From Siphonodentalium dalli (Eukaryota; Mollusca; Scaphopoda; Gadilida; Siphonodentaliidae), in contig CP136061.1 in the NCBI GenBank assembly GCA_032622095.1, forward strand, positions 15,252,440 through 15,316,439: DNA of 64,000 nt. The letters are read 5' to 3'. Below are positions 46,901 to 49,044 of the stretch, piece after piece (the stretch's first letter is position 1; every line of letters begins with the position of its first letter). The position numbers and the translations under genes are program-made. A model generated the notes under the pieces. That model saw only the letters and a program-made list of their open reading frames with translations. It was not told where the DNA came from and made no database searches.

Positions 46901-47872
46901 CAATCTCAGCGGCTCGGCCGTTTCCGCTTTCGCTCGGAAATAACGAAAATGACCGAGCCCCTGAGATTAACTGGGATCCATGCACACCACAGCCCTGCTG
47001 TCTCTGAAGTACATGATCATAGTATTTCACTATATTTGCCAAGAGCCGCCCGTGTGTCTGCTGAGATGCCCATGTGTCTGCTGAGATGCCCCGTGTGTCT
47101 GCTGAGATGCCCGTGTGTCTGCTGAGATGCCCGTGTGTCTGCTGAGATGCCCGTGTGTCTGCTGAGATGCCCCGTGTGTCTGCTGAGATGCCCGTGTGTC
47201 TGCTGAGATGCCCCGTGTGTCTGCTGAGATGCCCGTGTGTCTGCTGAGATGCCCGTGTGTCTGTTGAGATGCCCGTGTGTCTGCTGATCCCCATCACGAG
47301 CCGCCCGTGTGTCTGCTGAGATGCCCGTGTGTCTGCTGAGATGCCCGTGTGTCTGCTGAGATGCCCGTGTGTCTGCTGAGATGCCCGTGTGTCTGCTGAG
47401 ATGCCCGTGTGTCTGCTGAGATGCCCGTGTGTCTGCTGAGATGCCCGTGTGTCTGCTGAGATGCCCGTGTGTCTGCTGAGCAATGGATTGTTATGTTGCT
47501 TCTTTTATTACTTTTGCATTTGATCACGTGTGTTAAATTTTGACTAATATTTTTGGATCTGGTCTTATATAATATGTTTTCCTGTTGACCAGACCCGGCG
47601 CTCTGTTATCTTGACAGTACTGTTTATGCACCAATACAAACTTGATTTATACATACAATTGAGAGCTGCGGTTGAACCAATAAAATCTGCACAAGTAGGG
47701 AAATTGCCAGCAATCAATAATTTAGATGCTTTTTCAGTAAGGGGATGGTTGTCTCGAAGTAACTGTTGGCGCGAATTTTCTAATAAAGTGAGTATAAGTT
47801 ACTCACCTGGACGGAGTTCAGTAATATCCCAACAACAACAAACAGCGGAAACAGTAACAACATGGTATCCAT
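2009..47872 (-). CDS. DSL-family Notch ligand (Delta/Jagged-like), whole gene, 14 coding exons
   Basis: Joined exons, in transcript order: 47872-47807, 37052-36898, 31420-31288, 25727-25564, 20174-20041, 15632-15510, 12381-12154, 11401-11174, 10588-10361, 9477-8758, 7465-7300, 5044-4855, 3679-3579, 2168-2009. They total 2796 nt and encode 931 residues plus a TGA stop. Every junction is GT-AG and every phase matches. Approximate domains: signal peptide 1-22; MNNL/C2-like 23-175; DSL 182-224 with cysteines 182, 191, 195, 207, 215 and 224; 13 EGF repeats about 225-720, many with the calcium-binding (N/D)-I-D-E-C start; cysteine-free juxtamembrane region 727-851; transmembrane helix about 852-873 followed by RRRKR; tail 879-931. 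Family role: a membrane ligand that activates Notch on neighbouring cells. The lack of a VWC/cysteine-rich region argues against classical Jagged, while 13 EGFs is more than typical Delta, so the Delta/Jagged choice is left open. EGF exons are bounded by phase-1 introns, as is usual for this module. Confidence 0.95.
2169..3578 (-). other. Notch ligand intron 13
   Basis: GT-AG intron between the transmembrane and tail exons. Contains MITE family A copy 1 (2689-3118). Nothing else recognised. Confidence 0.85.
2689..3118. mobile_element. MITE family A, copy 1 (430 bp)
   Basis: Terminal inverted repeats of about 38 bp start CACCCCTGGTCAAGTGGTCC and return as the inverse at the right end. Motifs ACCGTTAT and AACGGTACTTTTTCGTAACG lie just inside. 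A second copy is at 31601-32116. Located in intron 13 of the Notch ligand. No coding capacity. Confidence 0.75.
3579..3679 (-). CDS. Notch ligand exon 13: transmembrane helix
   Basis: Acceptor TATTTTCAG|TCGTGG, donor CGGCC|GTGAGT; 101 nt, phase 0 in, phase 2 out. It encodes SWIVENW, the hydrophobic run YIVLAAGLLLITVLCIAIIL, and then V-RRRKR. This is a single-pass type I anchor with a basic stop-transfer cluster on the cytoplasmic side. Confidence 0.95.
4104..4173. repeat. Hairpin family H, copy 1
   Basis: Palindrome of about 69 bp with arms GCCAATGCATTCTCTTATAT / ATATAAGAGAATGCATTGGC and a short TCGACCATAGGTCG loop. Flanked by ACCCTGT and CCTAACAATTTTTTA. A half copy is at 4346-4380. It is part of a composite with the blocks at 4205-4330 and 4470-4590 (GAGTGTCGTCTGCTCATG). 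Intron 12. Confidence 0.8.
4657..4853. repeat. GAY trinucleotide repeat beside the exon 12 donor
   Basis: Runs of GACGATGATGAC-type triplets directly downstream, in the transcript, of the exon 12 donor at 4854. The 18-bp stretch GATGATGAATTATTAGAC at the donor recurs at about 4783-4801, so the array also seems to have grown from the exon edge. Confidence 0.8.
4855..5044 (-). CDS. Notch ligand exon 12: juxtamembrane region, second half
   Basis: Acceptor TTTTTCAG|AAATG, donor GAC|GTAAGT; 190 nt, phase 2 in, phase 0 out. It encodes NVISRVEVKISGDDGFVKED and continues to a proline-rich end (IYTGLISPGALTAEQKSAPP). Five further copies of the acceptor plus exon start lie upstream in the transcript (5069-5330). 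The frame and phase fit only the innermost copy. Confidence 0.9.
5018..5330 (-). repeat. Boundary minisatellite at the exon 12 acceptor, 6 copies of 51 bp
   Basis: The copy at 5018-5068 is the true acceptor and the first exon bases (GTAGAGGTGAAGATTTC). Five more follow to about 5320. Copies alternate between two forms, TTTTTCAG|AAATGTT and TTTTTAAG|AAATGG, giving a 102-bp higher-order repeat. Every copy retains AG. Confidence 0.85.
5628..6450. repeat. Minisatellite, 25-bp unit, about 33 copies
   Basis: Highly uniform units of GGAGCATAACAAGCCGTATA plus AACCC, with rare variants (CGTAGC, CGGATC, AACTC). As 25 is not a multiple of three and the unit lacks stops on the minus strand, long artefactual frames of up to 302 codons arise. 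Intron 11. Confidence 0.95.
6757..6825. repeat. Hairpin family H, copy 2
   Basis: Same palindrome with one arm mismatch (GTATTCTC against GAGAATGC). It is paired with copy 3, 210 bp away, across an internal segment with GAGCCCCAGACAAACATGAG, as in the composite at 4.1-4.6 kb. Intron 11. Confidence 0.8.
7033..7101. repeat. Hairpin family H, copy 3
   Basis: Inverse-oriented loop (GCGACCTATGGGCGACTCG). Followed by AAATCCCGACTTACGACTGG, which also borders copies at 4.4 kb and 16.9 kb and therefore belongs to a larger mobile composite. Intron 11. Confidence 0.8.
7236..7330 (-). repeat. Boundary duplication at the exon 11 donor, 2 copies
   Basis: The exon end TACGAACATTATACTGGAAA-TATGGGGTGAGTTAT is followed 50 bp later by a diverged copy, TACGAATATTATACTGGAGA, with a second GTGAGTT donor. 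Confidence 0.75.
7300..7465 (-). CDS. Notch ligand exon 11: juxtamembrane region, first half
   Basis: Acceptor TTTCTGCAG|CCACGG, donor ATGGG|GTGAGT; 166 nt, phase 1 in, phase 2 out. It encodes TDGQLIIYLDGKVSAENENL and further cysteine-free sequence ending EHYTGNM. The sequence alternates strand-like and helix-like stretches; similarity to the Jagged juxtamembrane domain is suggested but not proven. Both splice boundaries have degenerate tandem copies in the adjacent introns. Confidence 0.88.
7425..7805 (-). repeat. Boundary duplication at the exon 11 acceptor, 3 copies
   Basis: The true acceptor TTTATTTCTGCAG and exon start recur as TTTATTTCTTCAG|TCACTG (about 7600) and TTTATTTCTTCAG|CTACTG (about 7727), each with a decayed version of the first 50 exon bases. 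The intronic half, GGCTGGAAACACATGCGTTC, is copied along. Unit about 130 bp. Confidence 0.8.
7466..8757 (-). other. Notch ligand intron 10
   Basis: Exon 11 acceptor copies to about 7805. The rest is AT-rich, with a TA microsatellite (8408-8428) and a decayed hairpin-H relative at about 8443-8500 followed by a GTCGTCTGCTACAGTC block. Confidence 0.8.
8758..9477 (-). CDS. Notch ligand exon 10: EGF 8 to EGF 13
   Basis: Acceptor TTTTACAG|GCTCA, donor CCAG|GTGAGA; 720 nt, phase 1 in and out. Six complete EGF repeats lie in one exon: VDECLSSPC, IDECHDLPC, IDECLSEPC, IDDCFINPC, IDECIENPC and FDACSSSPC. The sixth lacks the calcium-binding Asn/Asp pattern. Several carry the C-x4-(S/T)-C context of O-fucosylated EGFs (for example CQNNGTC, CLNNATC), a family inference. 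The exon ends EMFNDPIKP, where cysteines stop. Confidence 0.96.
9478..10360 (-). other. Notch ligand intron 9
   Basis: Holds palindromic element C copy 1 and flanking dispersed sequence. No boundary copies. Confidence 0.8.
9640..9772. mobile_element. Palindromic element C, copy 1
   Basis: Left CTACTGGTCAAAGTTTTGGA and right TCCAAAACTTTGGCCTGTAG are inverse arms around ATTTCCATATATGGAAT. The surrounding text (AAGCGATATCACAGGGTCG; TTCAGAGATTCTTCCAGC) recurs at 51080-51150, so both belong to a larger dispersed element. Intron 9. Confidence 0.55.
10361..10588 (-). CDS. Notch ligand exon 9: EGF 6 and start of EGF 7
   Basis: Acceptor ATATTTAG|GGAAGG, donor CACG|GTGAGT; 228 nt, phase 1 in and out. 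It encodes NIDECVSSPCQHEGIC and VDECQSNPCLNHATC EGF modules with calcium-binding starts. The flanks show no boundary duplication. Confidence 0.94.
10589..11173 (-). other. Notch ligand intron 8
   Basis: Two related hairpin arm sets (10649-10708 and about 10909-10970). Nothing else recognised. Confidence 0.8.
10649..10708. repeat. Hairpin with ATTCTCGGT arms
   Basis: ATTCTCGGTCCAAAACAG at the left pairs with CTGTTTTGAACCGAGAAT at the right. A related, more diverged arm pair (GGCTCGGTCCAAAACAGC ... GTGAACCGAGAAGCC) is at about 10909-10970. Intron 8 of the Notch ligand. Confidence 0.5.
11174..11401 (-). CDS. Notch ligand exon 8: EGF 4 and start of EGF 5
   Basis: Acceptor GTTACAG|GAGACC, donor TCAG|GTATGA; 228 nt, phase 1 in and out. 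It encodes DRCETDIDECLSSPC ... GYSCHC and DDCVNVTCSGNGIC. The acceptor with a few exon bases is repeated about four times at 77-bp spacing on its upstream side (11402-11700). Confidence 0.94.
11389..11700 (-). repeat. Boundary minisatellite at the exon 8 acceptor, 4 copies of 77 bp
   Basis: The unit runs from the intron (GTCGATACTGTGGAGTGTCA on the minus strand) to CATTGTTACAG and 9-12 exon-like bases (GGTGACCGATG against true GGAGACCGGTG). All copies keep CAG. Confidence 0.85.
11402..12153 (-). other. Notch ligand intron 7
   Basis: Exon 8 acceptor array to 11700. After that a degraded hairpin-H half (TCACATATATAAGAGAAG at about 11738) and unannotated AT-rich sequence. Confidence 0.8.
12154..12381 (-). 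CDS. Notch ligand exon 7: EGF 2 and start of EGF 3
   Basis: Acceptor CTGTAG|GTCA, donor ACAG|GTATGT; 228 nt, phase 1 in and out. HLC closes EGF 1. A calcium-binding type EGF (INDCISHPCSNDGTC) and most of EGF 3 (VDDCEGHGC) follow. Exons 7, 8 and 9 are all exactly 228 nt with the same 'close one, hold one, open one' EGF layout, suggesting descent from an exon duplication. Confidence 0.94.
13746..13814. repeat. Hairpin family H, copy 4
   Basis: Standard arms with loop TCGACGATAGGTCG. Paired with copy 5, 90 bp away. Both are bounded by CCCTGT/ACAGGT and CAACAGAACG-like flanks. Intron 6. Confidence 0.8.
13905..13973. repeat. Hairpin family H, copy 5
   Basis: Inverse partner of copy 4. The pair encloses AT-rich sequence, so the whole 13741-13979 block is itself an inverted repeat of two hairpins. 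Intron 6. Confidence 0.8.
14345..14635 (+). mobile_element. SINE-like dispersed repeat, copy 1
   Basis: Shares GGTATTGCTCAACAACTG-like (here GATATTGCTCAACAACTG), AATAATGTGAAG and TTAAAGAGATAAGTGCTTTA blocks with 63215-63408. Near its 5' side is GGTTCAAATCTCG, similar to a tRNA B box. Three TTCGAAGCC-like motifs at 14255-14345 precede it. A tRNA-derived SINE is plausible but unproven. Intron 6 of the Notch ligand. Confidence 0.5.
15028..15555 (-). repeat. Boundary minisatellite at the exon 6 donor, 4 copies
   Basis: Three copies (about 15093-15138, 15211-15255, 15331-15376) of the last 40 exon bases (AATTTCTTCTGTGAATGTCC ... GGATTCGCTG) plus donor GTAGGTAC precede the true one at 15501-15549. 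They are separated by CACGCCCTACCCACACCCAT blocks. In each copy CCAG|TAGACG gives an acceptor-like edge. Confidence 0.88.
15510..15632 (-). CDS. Notch ligand exon 6: end of DSL and EGF 1
   Basis: Acceptor TTTCAG|GCTGG, donor GCTG|GTAGGT; 123 nt, phase 1 in and out. WTGHDC closes the DSL domain. EGF 1 follows, from KYCQTSTCHNGGEC to FFCECPSGFAG, and is completed by the first residues of exon 7. Both boundaries are duplicated in the flanking introns. Confidence 0.94.
15600..15700 (-). repeat. Boundary duplication at the exon 6 acceptor, 2 copies
   Basis: GGCCAGTCCAGC-CTGAAAGATGGAC (true) is followed by GACCAGTCCAGT-CCGTAAGATGGAC 43 bp away. In the copy the acceptor AG has been lost. Confidence 0.75.
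16121..16540. mobile_element. Mutator-like MITE with 10-bp target-site duplication
   Basis: Terminal inverted repeats of about 43 bp begin ACTGTGG and end CCACAGT. They share the block TTTGGTTCTCTACCGAG. The flanks are a perfect 10-bp direct repeat, CAATTTGACC, at 16111-16120 and 16541-16550. A 9-10 bp duplication is typical of Mutator-like elements. The 420-bp interior has no coding frame of note. Located in intron 5 of the Notch ligand. Confidence 0.75.
16912..16980. repeat. Hairpin family H, copy 6
   Basis: Standard arms and loop. Preceded by CAGTCGTAAGTCGGGATTTT and followed by the GAGCAGACGACACTCTTC block up to 17157. One-hairpin version of the composite. Intron 5. Confidence 0.8.
17512..19337 (-). 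repeat. 23-bp minisatellite of 5' splice-site-like motifs, about 79 copies
   Basis: On the transcribed (minus) strand the unit reads GGAATGTAGGTACCCCGATG plus CAT. Frequent variants have GTAAGTA or GTAATTA in place of GTAGGTA, and some units carry an extra base. GTAGGT is the exact donor hexamer of exons 5 and 6. Long frames in all plus-strand phases are artefacts of the 23-bp period. Intron 5, 0.7-2.5 kb past the exon 5 donor. Confidence 0.93.
19340..20060 (-). repeat. Degenerate copies of the exon 5 donor end
   Basis: Blocks resembling the last 60-70 bases of the DSL exon (ATGACGGCAAGAAAATATGT-ATAAAAG|GTAGGTAAC) recur at about 19600-19720, 19900-19960 and 20020-20060. Short CACGTG-GTTGAC units with ACCTACCTTTAATGC lie between them. 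Copies closest to the exon are least diverged. Confidence 0.8.
20041..20174 (-). CDS. Notch ligand exon 5: DSL domain
   Basis: Acceptor CCATGCAG|GCTC, donor AAAAG|GTAGGT; 134 nt, phase 2 in, phase 1 out. It encodes the diagnostic DSL core, including FCNKNYYGKQCAAYCEPRDN and WSGHYTCGNDGKKIC. Five DSL cysteines are here; the sixth is at the start of exon 6 (WTGHDC). This exon identifies the gene as a Notch ligand. Its donor side is the edge of a region of degenerate copies (19340-20040) and a 23-bp array (17512-19337). Confidence 0.97.
20834..21442 (-). mobile_element. LINE reverse transcriptase fragment, 5'-truncated
   Basis: A 202-codon open frame carries the palm motifs of a non-LTR (jockey/CR1-like) reverse transcriptase: AGVPQGSILGPLLF, YINDI, the catalytic LFADDTS and HKHLGF. 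An in-frame stop lies just upstream and the finger domain is absent, so the copy is 5'-truncated. After HKHLGF the sequence no longer matches the family, suggesting an internal deletion or frameshift. It lies in intron 4 of the Notch ligand, on the same strand. Not expected to be active. Confidence 0.85.
22575..23280 (-). mobile_element. Dispersed repeat D with TGACCTTGA motifs, copy 1
   Basis: In reverse orientation this has the same layout as 25763-26405: an opening near CTAGCAG, a TTTCGTCGAAATCC block, AAGGTCAAGGTCA-type motifs, CCGTCCAAAACAC and, near its 3' end, CGGCCGTTTTCGAGTC-like sequence (GACTCGAAAACGGCTGG on the plus strand). A GT microsatellite (22947-22968) lies inside. Probably a non-autonomous retroelement tail family. 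Intron 4. Confidence 0.5.
24424..25018. mobile_element. Fold-back MITE family B, copy 1
   Basis: Inverse arms of about 190-220 bp (24468-24655 and 24780-24965) share blocks such as GGTGGAATATGATCTCCACG, CTTTATAAGGTTCCCTGTCA and TTCCTTAATAATGT. The middle holds GATATCGGCTCACA. The sequence CACTCATGTGGTAGCCTC flanks it in direct orientation on both sides. A second copy is at 32205-32665. Intron 4 of the Notch ligand. Confidence 0.65.
25078..25563 (-). repeat. Three tandem truncated copies of exon 4 with donor
   Basis: Period 154-159 bp. Each copy holds the last 116 or so exon bases (from ATTACGTCGTCCAC to TTTG) and a donor (GTAAGG twice, GTAAGA once), and is preceded by ACATGTATACAG|ATTACG, a possible acceptor. 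The C run is 16, 16 and about 11 long, against 6 in the real exon, so the copies are frame-shifted. Confidence 0.88.
25564..25727 (-). CDS. Notch ligand exon 4: C2-like segment before DSL
   Basis: Acceptor CACAG|GGGTCG, donor TTTG|GTAAGG; 164 nt, phase 0 in, phase 2 out. It encodes GSVKFKFDVWDKDDGSNDND and then YVVHLTGTLDMPP. V-W-D-x-D is the typical C2-like strand of these ligands. The exon carries a short C6 run (MPP). Three truncated copies of its 3' part, including the donor, follow in the intron with longer C runs. Confidence 0.92.
25763..26405 (+). mobile_element. Dispersed repeat D with TCAAGGTCA motifs, copy 2
   Basis: Repeats TTTGACCTTGAATTGACC and AAGGTCAAGGTCACGTC several times. 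It ends with CGAAATCGGCTCGGCCGTTT and a GACA microsatellite (26340-26390). It begins 36 bp upstream (in the transcript) of the exon 4 acceptor. Intron 3. Confidence 0.55.
26545..26613. repeat. Hairpin family H, copy 7
   Basis: Diverged arms (ATATAAGCGAG, GAGAATTCATTAGCC). Followed by 250 bp of AATGTAAGAAAAAATTATAA-type AT-rich repeats. Intron 3. Confidence 0.75.
27280..27835. repeat. Minisatellite, 45-bp unit
   Basis: Units of TAGTAAGGGTTAATTAATAC then TCATTGACGAGTAGTTCCCT, five well-conserved and several diverged copies. A related ATGAGTATTTAGTATAG form lies at its left. Intron 3. Confidence 0.9.
28284..28430. repeat. 147-bp palindrome
   Basis: Arms of about 68 bp: ATCTACAACTCGTCCCAGT at the left returns inverted at the right as GGGGACGAGTTGTAGAT. 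The centre is AGGTCTGGACC ... GGTCCAGACCT. Intron 3 of the Notch ligand, 430 bp from the hAT-like element. Confidence 0.65.
28866..29870. mobile_element. hAT-like non-autonomous element with 8-bp target-site duplication
   Basis: The ends are CAGGGGCGGCGGAGC and the inverse GCTTCCGCCGCCCCTG. The flanks GAGGAAAC (28858-28865) and GAGGGAAC (29871-29878) match at 7 of 8 bases. CAGGGG-type ends plus an 8-bp duplication are the hAT signature. The 1-kb interior contains C/G homopolymers near both ends and no transposase. Located in intron 3 of the Notch ligand. Confidence 0.7.
30385..30525. repeat. Minisatellite, 33-bp unit, 4 copies
   Basis: CATCCCTGTTTGTGAACTCT plus ATAGGTACATGTA. As 33 is divisible by three, a short open frame results. 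Intron 3. Confidence 0.9.
30732..31203. mobile_element. MITE with TTTAAAGGTACTCAATCC ends
   Basis: Left end CTTTAAAGGTACTCAATCCA and right end GGATTGAGTACCTTTAAA are inverted repeats of about 25 bp enclosing 470 bp. An open frame inside (30829-31200) runs into the terminal repeat and has no recognisable domain. It sits only 85 bp from the donor of Notch-ligand exon 3. Confidence 0.65.
31288..31420 (-). CDS. Notch ligand exon 3: MNNL/C2-like domain, middle part
   Basis: Acceptor TTGTTTACAG|GACC, donor AGC|GTAAGT; 133 nt, phase 2 in, phase 0 out. It encodes CPYGRLRTGQTKDKNYISFG followed by a NPMRFRIQEW segment. This matches the C-P-x-G ... N-P-x-x-F-x-F-x-W pattern of DSL-ligand N-terminal regions. 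A 20-bp minisatellite sharing TTGTTTACA with the acceptor lies directly upstream in the transcript. Confidence 0.92.
31405..31548 (-). repeat. 20-bp minisatellite abutting the exon 3 acceptor, 6 copies
   Basis: On the minus strand the unit is TTGTTTACATGCCACCCACC. The true acceptor is TTGTTTACAG|GACCACTTCC. The copies carry ACAT where the acceptor has ACAG, so only the real site has AG. Confidence 0.85.
31601..32116. mobile_element. MITE family A, copy 2 (516 bp)
   Basis: Same ends (CTGGTCAAGTGGTCCTGC and inverse) and same internal blocks as the element at 2689-3118, with a longer right part. Located in intron 2 of the Notch ligand, about 180 bp from exon 3. Divergence between the copies shows they are old insertions. 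Confidence 0.75.
32205..32665. mobile_element. Fold-back MITE family B, copy 2
   Basis: Same inverse arms as the element at 24424-25018 (CTTGGAACTTTTTGAAGTTT ... GCTGGTGGAATATGATCTC) and the same middle. Intron 2 of the Notch ligand. Diverged, with no coding content. Confidence 0.6.
32945..33200. repeat. Minisatellite of about 24 bp, GGAGTACC-rich
   Basis: Units of TTTAGGTTCTCTGGAGTACC type with self-palindromic GGTACTC/GAGTACC. About 9 diverged copies. Intron 2. Confidence 0.8.
33290..33570. repeat. Tandem duplication of about 130 bp
   Basis: AAAACACTTCTTCAAATA, CGTTATTTCGTCAAAATCAC and AAAGGTACATTCTTTATA occur twice in the same order. Intron 2. Confidence 0.75.
33996..34097. repeat. Minisatellite, 31-bp unit, 3 copies
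   Basis: TAGTCATTACATTATAAACA plus TATACAATATA. Intron 2. Confidence 0.85.
34212..34628. mobile_element. Inverted-repeat element around GTTCATATTCTGGCACCAT
   Basis: Outer arms 34212-34310 and 34545-34628 are imperfect inverse copies (GGTATGTTTTGCAGGCATTT; ACCATGTGGTTTTCG and inverse). A second nested inverse pair (GTAGTTCCAC / GTGGAACTAC) lies inside. The open frames crossing it follow the repeat and show no domain. Intron 2 of the Notch ligand. Confidence 0.5.
34957..35518. repeat. Minisatellite, 32-bp unit, about 17 copies in two variants
   Basis: AAGGACATCATGCGCTAAAT then ATCTTCATCTTA. The right third uses a second variant with CACCTCGCCC in place of CATCTTA. Variants are blocked rather than mixed, showing segmental amplification. 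Intron 2. Confidence 0.92.
35929..36252. mobile_element. MITE with AGTGCCACCGCAGACGCTAC ends
   Basis: A 324-bp segment has inverted terminal repeats of about 40 bp (AGTGCCACCGC ... AATCGTAAGTGGGG) and inner copies of CTACGATTTTC. No clear target duplication was found. Intron 2 of the Notch ligand. Confidence 0.6.
36775..36839. repeat. Hairpin family H, copy 8, perfect stem
   Basis: A 27-bp perfect stem with an 11-bp loop. Both arms carry GCCAGTGC / GCACTGGC where other copies have GCCAATGC / GCATTGGC, a matched change on both sides. It lies 58 bp past the donor of Notch-ligand exon 2 and will be transcribed. Confidence 0.8.
36898..37052 (-). CDS. Notch ligand exon 2: MNNL domain, first part
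   Basis: Acceptor TTTTCAG|ATC and donor AGG|GTAAGT; 155 nt, in at phase 0, out at phase 2. The peptide holds the MNNL signature: VSFYNRYGKGSNGNCCDG, then C-P-S-P-C-D-H-F-F-V-I-C-L. The G-x-C-C-x-G, CxxxC and FxxCL spacing is that of Delta/Jagged N-terminal domains. A 69-bp-family hairpin lies only 58 bp beyond the donor. Confidence 0.92.
37105..38155. repeat. Minisatellite, 41-bp unit, about 26 copies
   Basis: ACCAGATCACATTATATACA then ACATATTATATACCATGAAC. Some units are 12 bp shorter. It starts 50 bp upstream (in the transcript) of the exon 2 acceptor but does not contain it. A lone extra unit lies at about 38440-38480 beyond the hairpin copy 9 insertion. Confidence 0.92.
38303..38371. repeat. 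Hairpin family H, copy 9
   Basis: One arm has GTATTCTC. It sits, with AT-rich flanks (38160-38300), inside a duplicated context: the sequence AAAGGCCCACTTAATTTTCG occurs on both sides (37090 and 38417). Intron 1. Confidence 0.75.
38786..39292. repeat. Minisatellite, 50-bp unit, 10 copies
   Basis: CTAATGGTATATAATATAAG, ATATGTTGTG, TATAATGTTATCTGGGCATT. Nearly identical units, so recently expanded. Intron 1. Confidence 0.93.
39607..39688. repeat. Minisatellite, 20-bp unit, 4 copies
   Basis: AATGTGTTTAAATTAATAAT repeated. Intron 1. Confidence 0.85.
40680..40960. repeat. Diverged tandem units with C runs
   Basis: Three to four units of CTTGAATCAGAATCACAGAC, CAAACACAAGTTTTGCAT, AATTCCAATTGCACCCCC. 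Intron 1. Confidence 0.7.
41209..41351. repeat. 143-bp palindrome
   Basis: Arms contain CCCTCGTCGTCTGACTTCCA and GGCTCGGGCAACTTCGG with their inverses. Flanking text (GTAGCCAGCTAGGGTTCG) suggests the end of a degraded dispersed element. Intron 1 of the Notch ligand. Confidence 0.6.
42295..44785. repeat. Giant inverted repeat, arms about 0.8 kb, loop about 0.9 kb
   Basis: The left arm (about 42300-43100) and right arm (about 44000-44780) are reverse complements with moderate divergence. Both outer ends carry a GTCT/AGAC microsatellite followed by TGTTCTATAGAAATTCACAG and a GATGATGCCAAAGGGGTCTA block. Each arm holds degenerate 120-140 bp tandem units containing GCCGATTGCCACCA-type motifs, which continue into the loop. 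Intron 1 of the Notch ligand. No protein recognised. Confidence 0.7.
47050..47480. repeat. Minisatellite, 20-bp unit, about 22 copies
   Basis: GTGTCTGCTGAGATGCCCGT, with occasional CCCC. Interrupted once at 47286-47310 by ATCCCCATCACGAGCCGC. Intron 1, 330 bp from exon 1. Confidence 0.93.
47807..47872 (-). CDS. Notch ligand exon 1: signal peptide
   Basis: Encodes 22 residues starting MDTMLLLFPLFVVVGILL, a typical signal peptide with a hydrophobic core. It ends CAG|GTGAGT in phase 0. The first ATG (47872) and a second in-frame ATG (47863) are three codons apart; the first is chosen because the family needs the full signal sequence and both give one. On the minus strand, CTTTTACAG ends six bases before the ATG, so the 5' UTR is probably split by an intron and a non-coding exon lies upstream at higher coordinates. 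Confidence 0.88.
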
Positions 47873-49044
47873 AACTGTCTGTAAAAGATTTAATGAGAAT
47901 TCATTTCACGTCTCCACTTCACTGGTGTATTATGATGATCAGAGTCACGGAAGTCCTCACTTATAGGGCTGTATATAAACACATGAGCATTTGATTCATA
48001 GCATCTTGCTTCTGTAAATTGTGTCACGTGTGGATTTAGTGACCTTTGACTTGCCAATTGATGTCGTGCATGTATTATCAATCATCCCGACGGCTGATCC
48101 ACCGGCTTTGTTTGTAAATTGAAACCGTATGTGCATTAGACATATGTACAACAATTCATCCTCCTCATGTCACGACGTTAAACCCGTTATGTAACAAACT
48201 GTCGACGGGAATATGCGCATCATATACAAAAAGTTCGCGCGCCCTTATTCTATCTCCCTATTATGGGGCACTTATCCTCATTATCTACCGCTTCAAACAA
48301 TGGTTATGCGCGGGCATCCTAAATGTCAACGAGCGAGGCAAATTACCGTATATATTGTGAGGTATGAGGATTAGTATATATGTCAGGCATAATATGATAT
48401 CCGACATCTTTAACTGTTTGTGTGCATTTCGACTTTATTCTGAGAAATGTGGCACTTTGATGTTTGATGTAAAGATAATATATATATACTTCGTATCGGG
48501 TGCCATGCATGTAGACAATGCGTTTCGCGCATCTGTAATTCGTCATGGTATTATTTACGTTGCCTATATTAGCTCGTATGCTCAATTCTTAAAGATTTTT
48601 TGATGCATGTTTAGACGGACATGAATGGCTTACTCGAACTTCCAAATGGTTTCTATGTGTAATTTGGAAGGAGTTGTAAGATATGTTGATATAAATACAC
48701 GCAATATTGATATGGTCTTCATATTCTCTGATAAATACTCAATATCAAAGCAATTTTCCAGATGTTTGCAGTGTTTCGAGCACCAAAGTTAAATAAACGC
48801 TCTTTATAACTACCATATCAGGAATATACTATAACATTAAAAAGGAACCTTCTTTTTTGTTCAATGCCGAAGAATATTCGGGTCTCGAGATCCGAATTTG
48901 TAAATTACACCATAAATAGTCCATACAGGAATATTTGACATATTTATCAACCTATATTTTGGTGCAAAGGCGAGCATATTTTGGACGTTCAAACCGCCAA
49001 GGGCGCTTTAAATAGATGCCGTTCATTTATAAAACTATTTATTG

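Larger units (their letters stand above)
37053..47806 (-). other. Notch ligand intron 1 (10.8 kb)
   Basis: 41-bp and 50-bp arrays, hairpin H9, 20-bp arrays, diverged C-run units (40.7 kb), 143-bp palindrome, the giant inverted repeat (42.3-44.8 kb), ATTT and T/G-rich runs (45.4-45.5 kb) and the 20-bp array at 47.05 kb. 44800-47040 shows no recognised gene; a 115-codon plus-strand frame at 46225-46572 has no domain. Confidence 0.8.

Noticed and set aside
46881-47483. 200-codon minus-strand frame of HLSRHTGISADTRASQQ repeats
   Set aside because: 20-bp minisatellite read in rotating phases.
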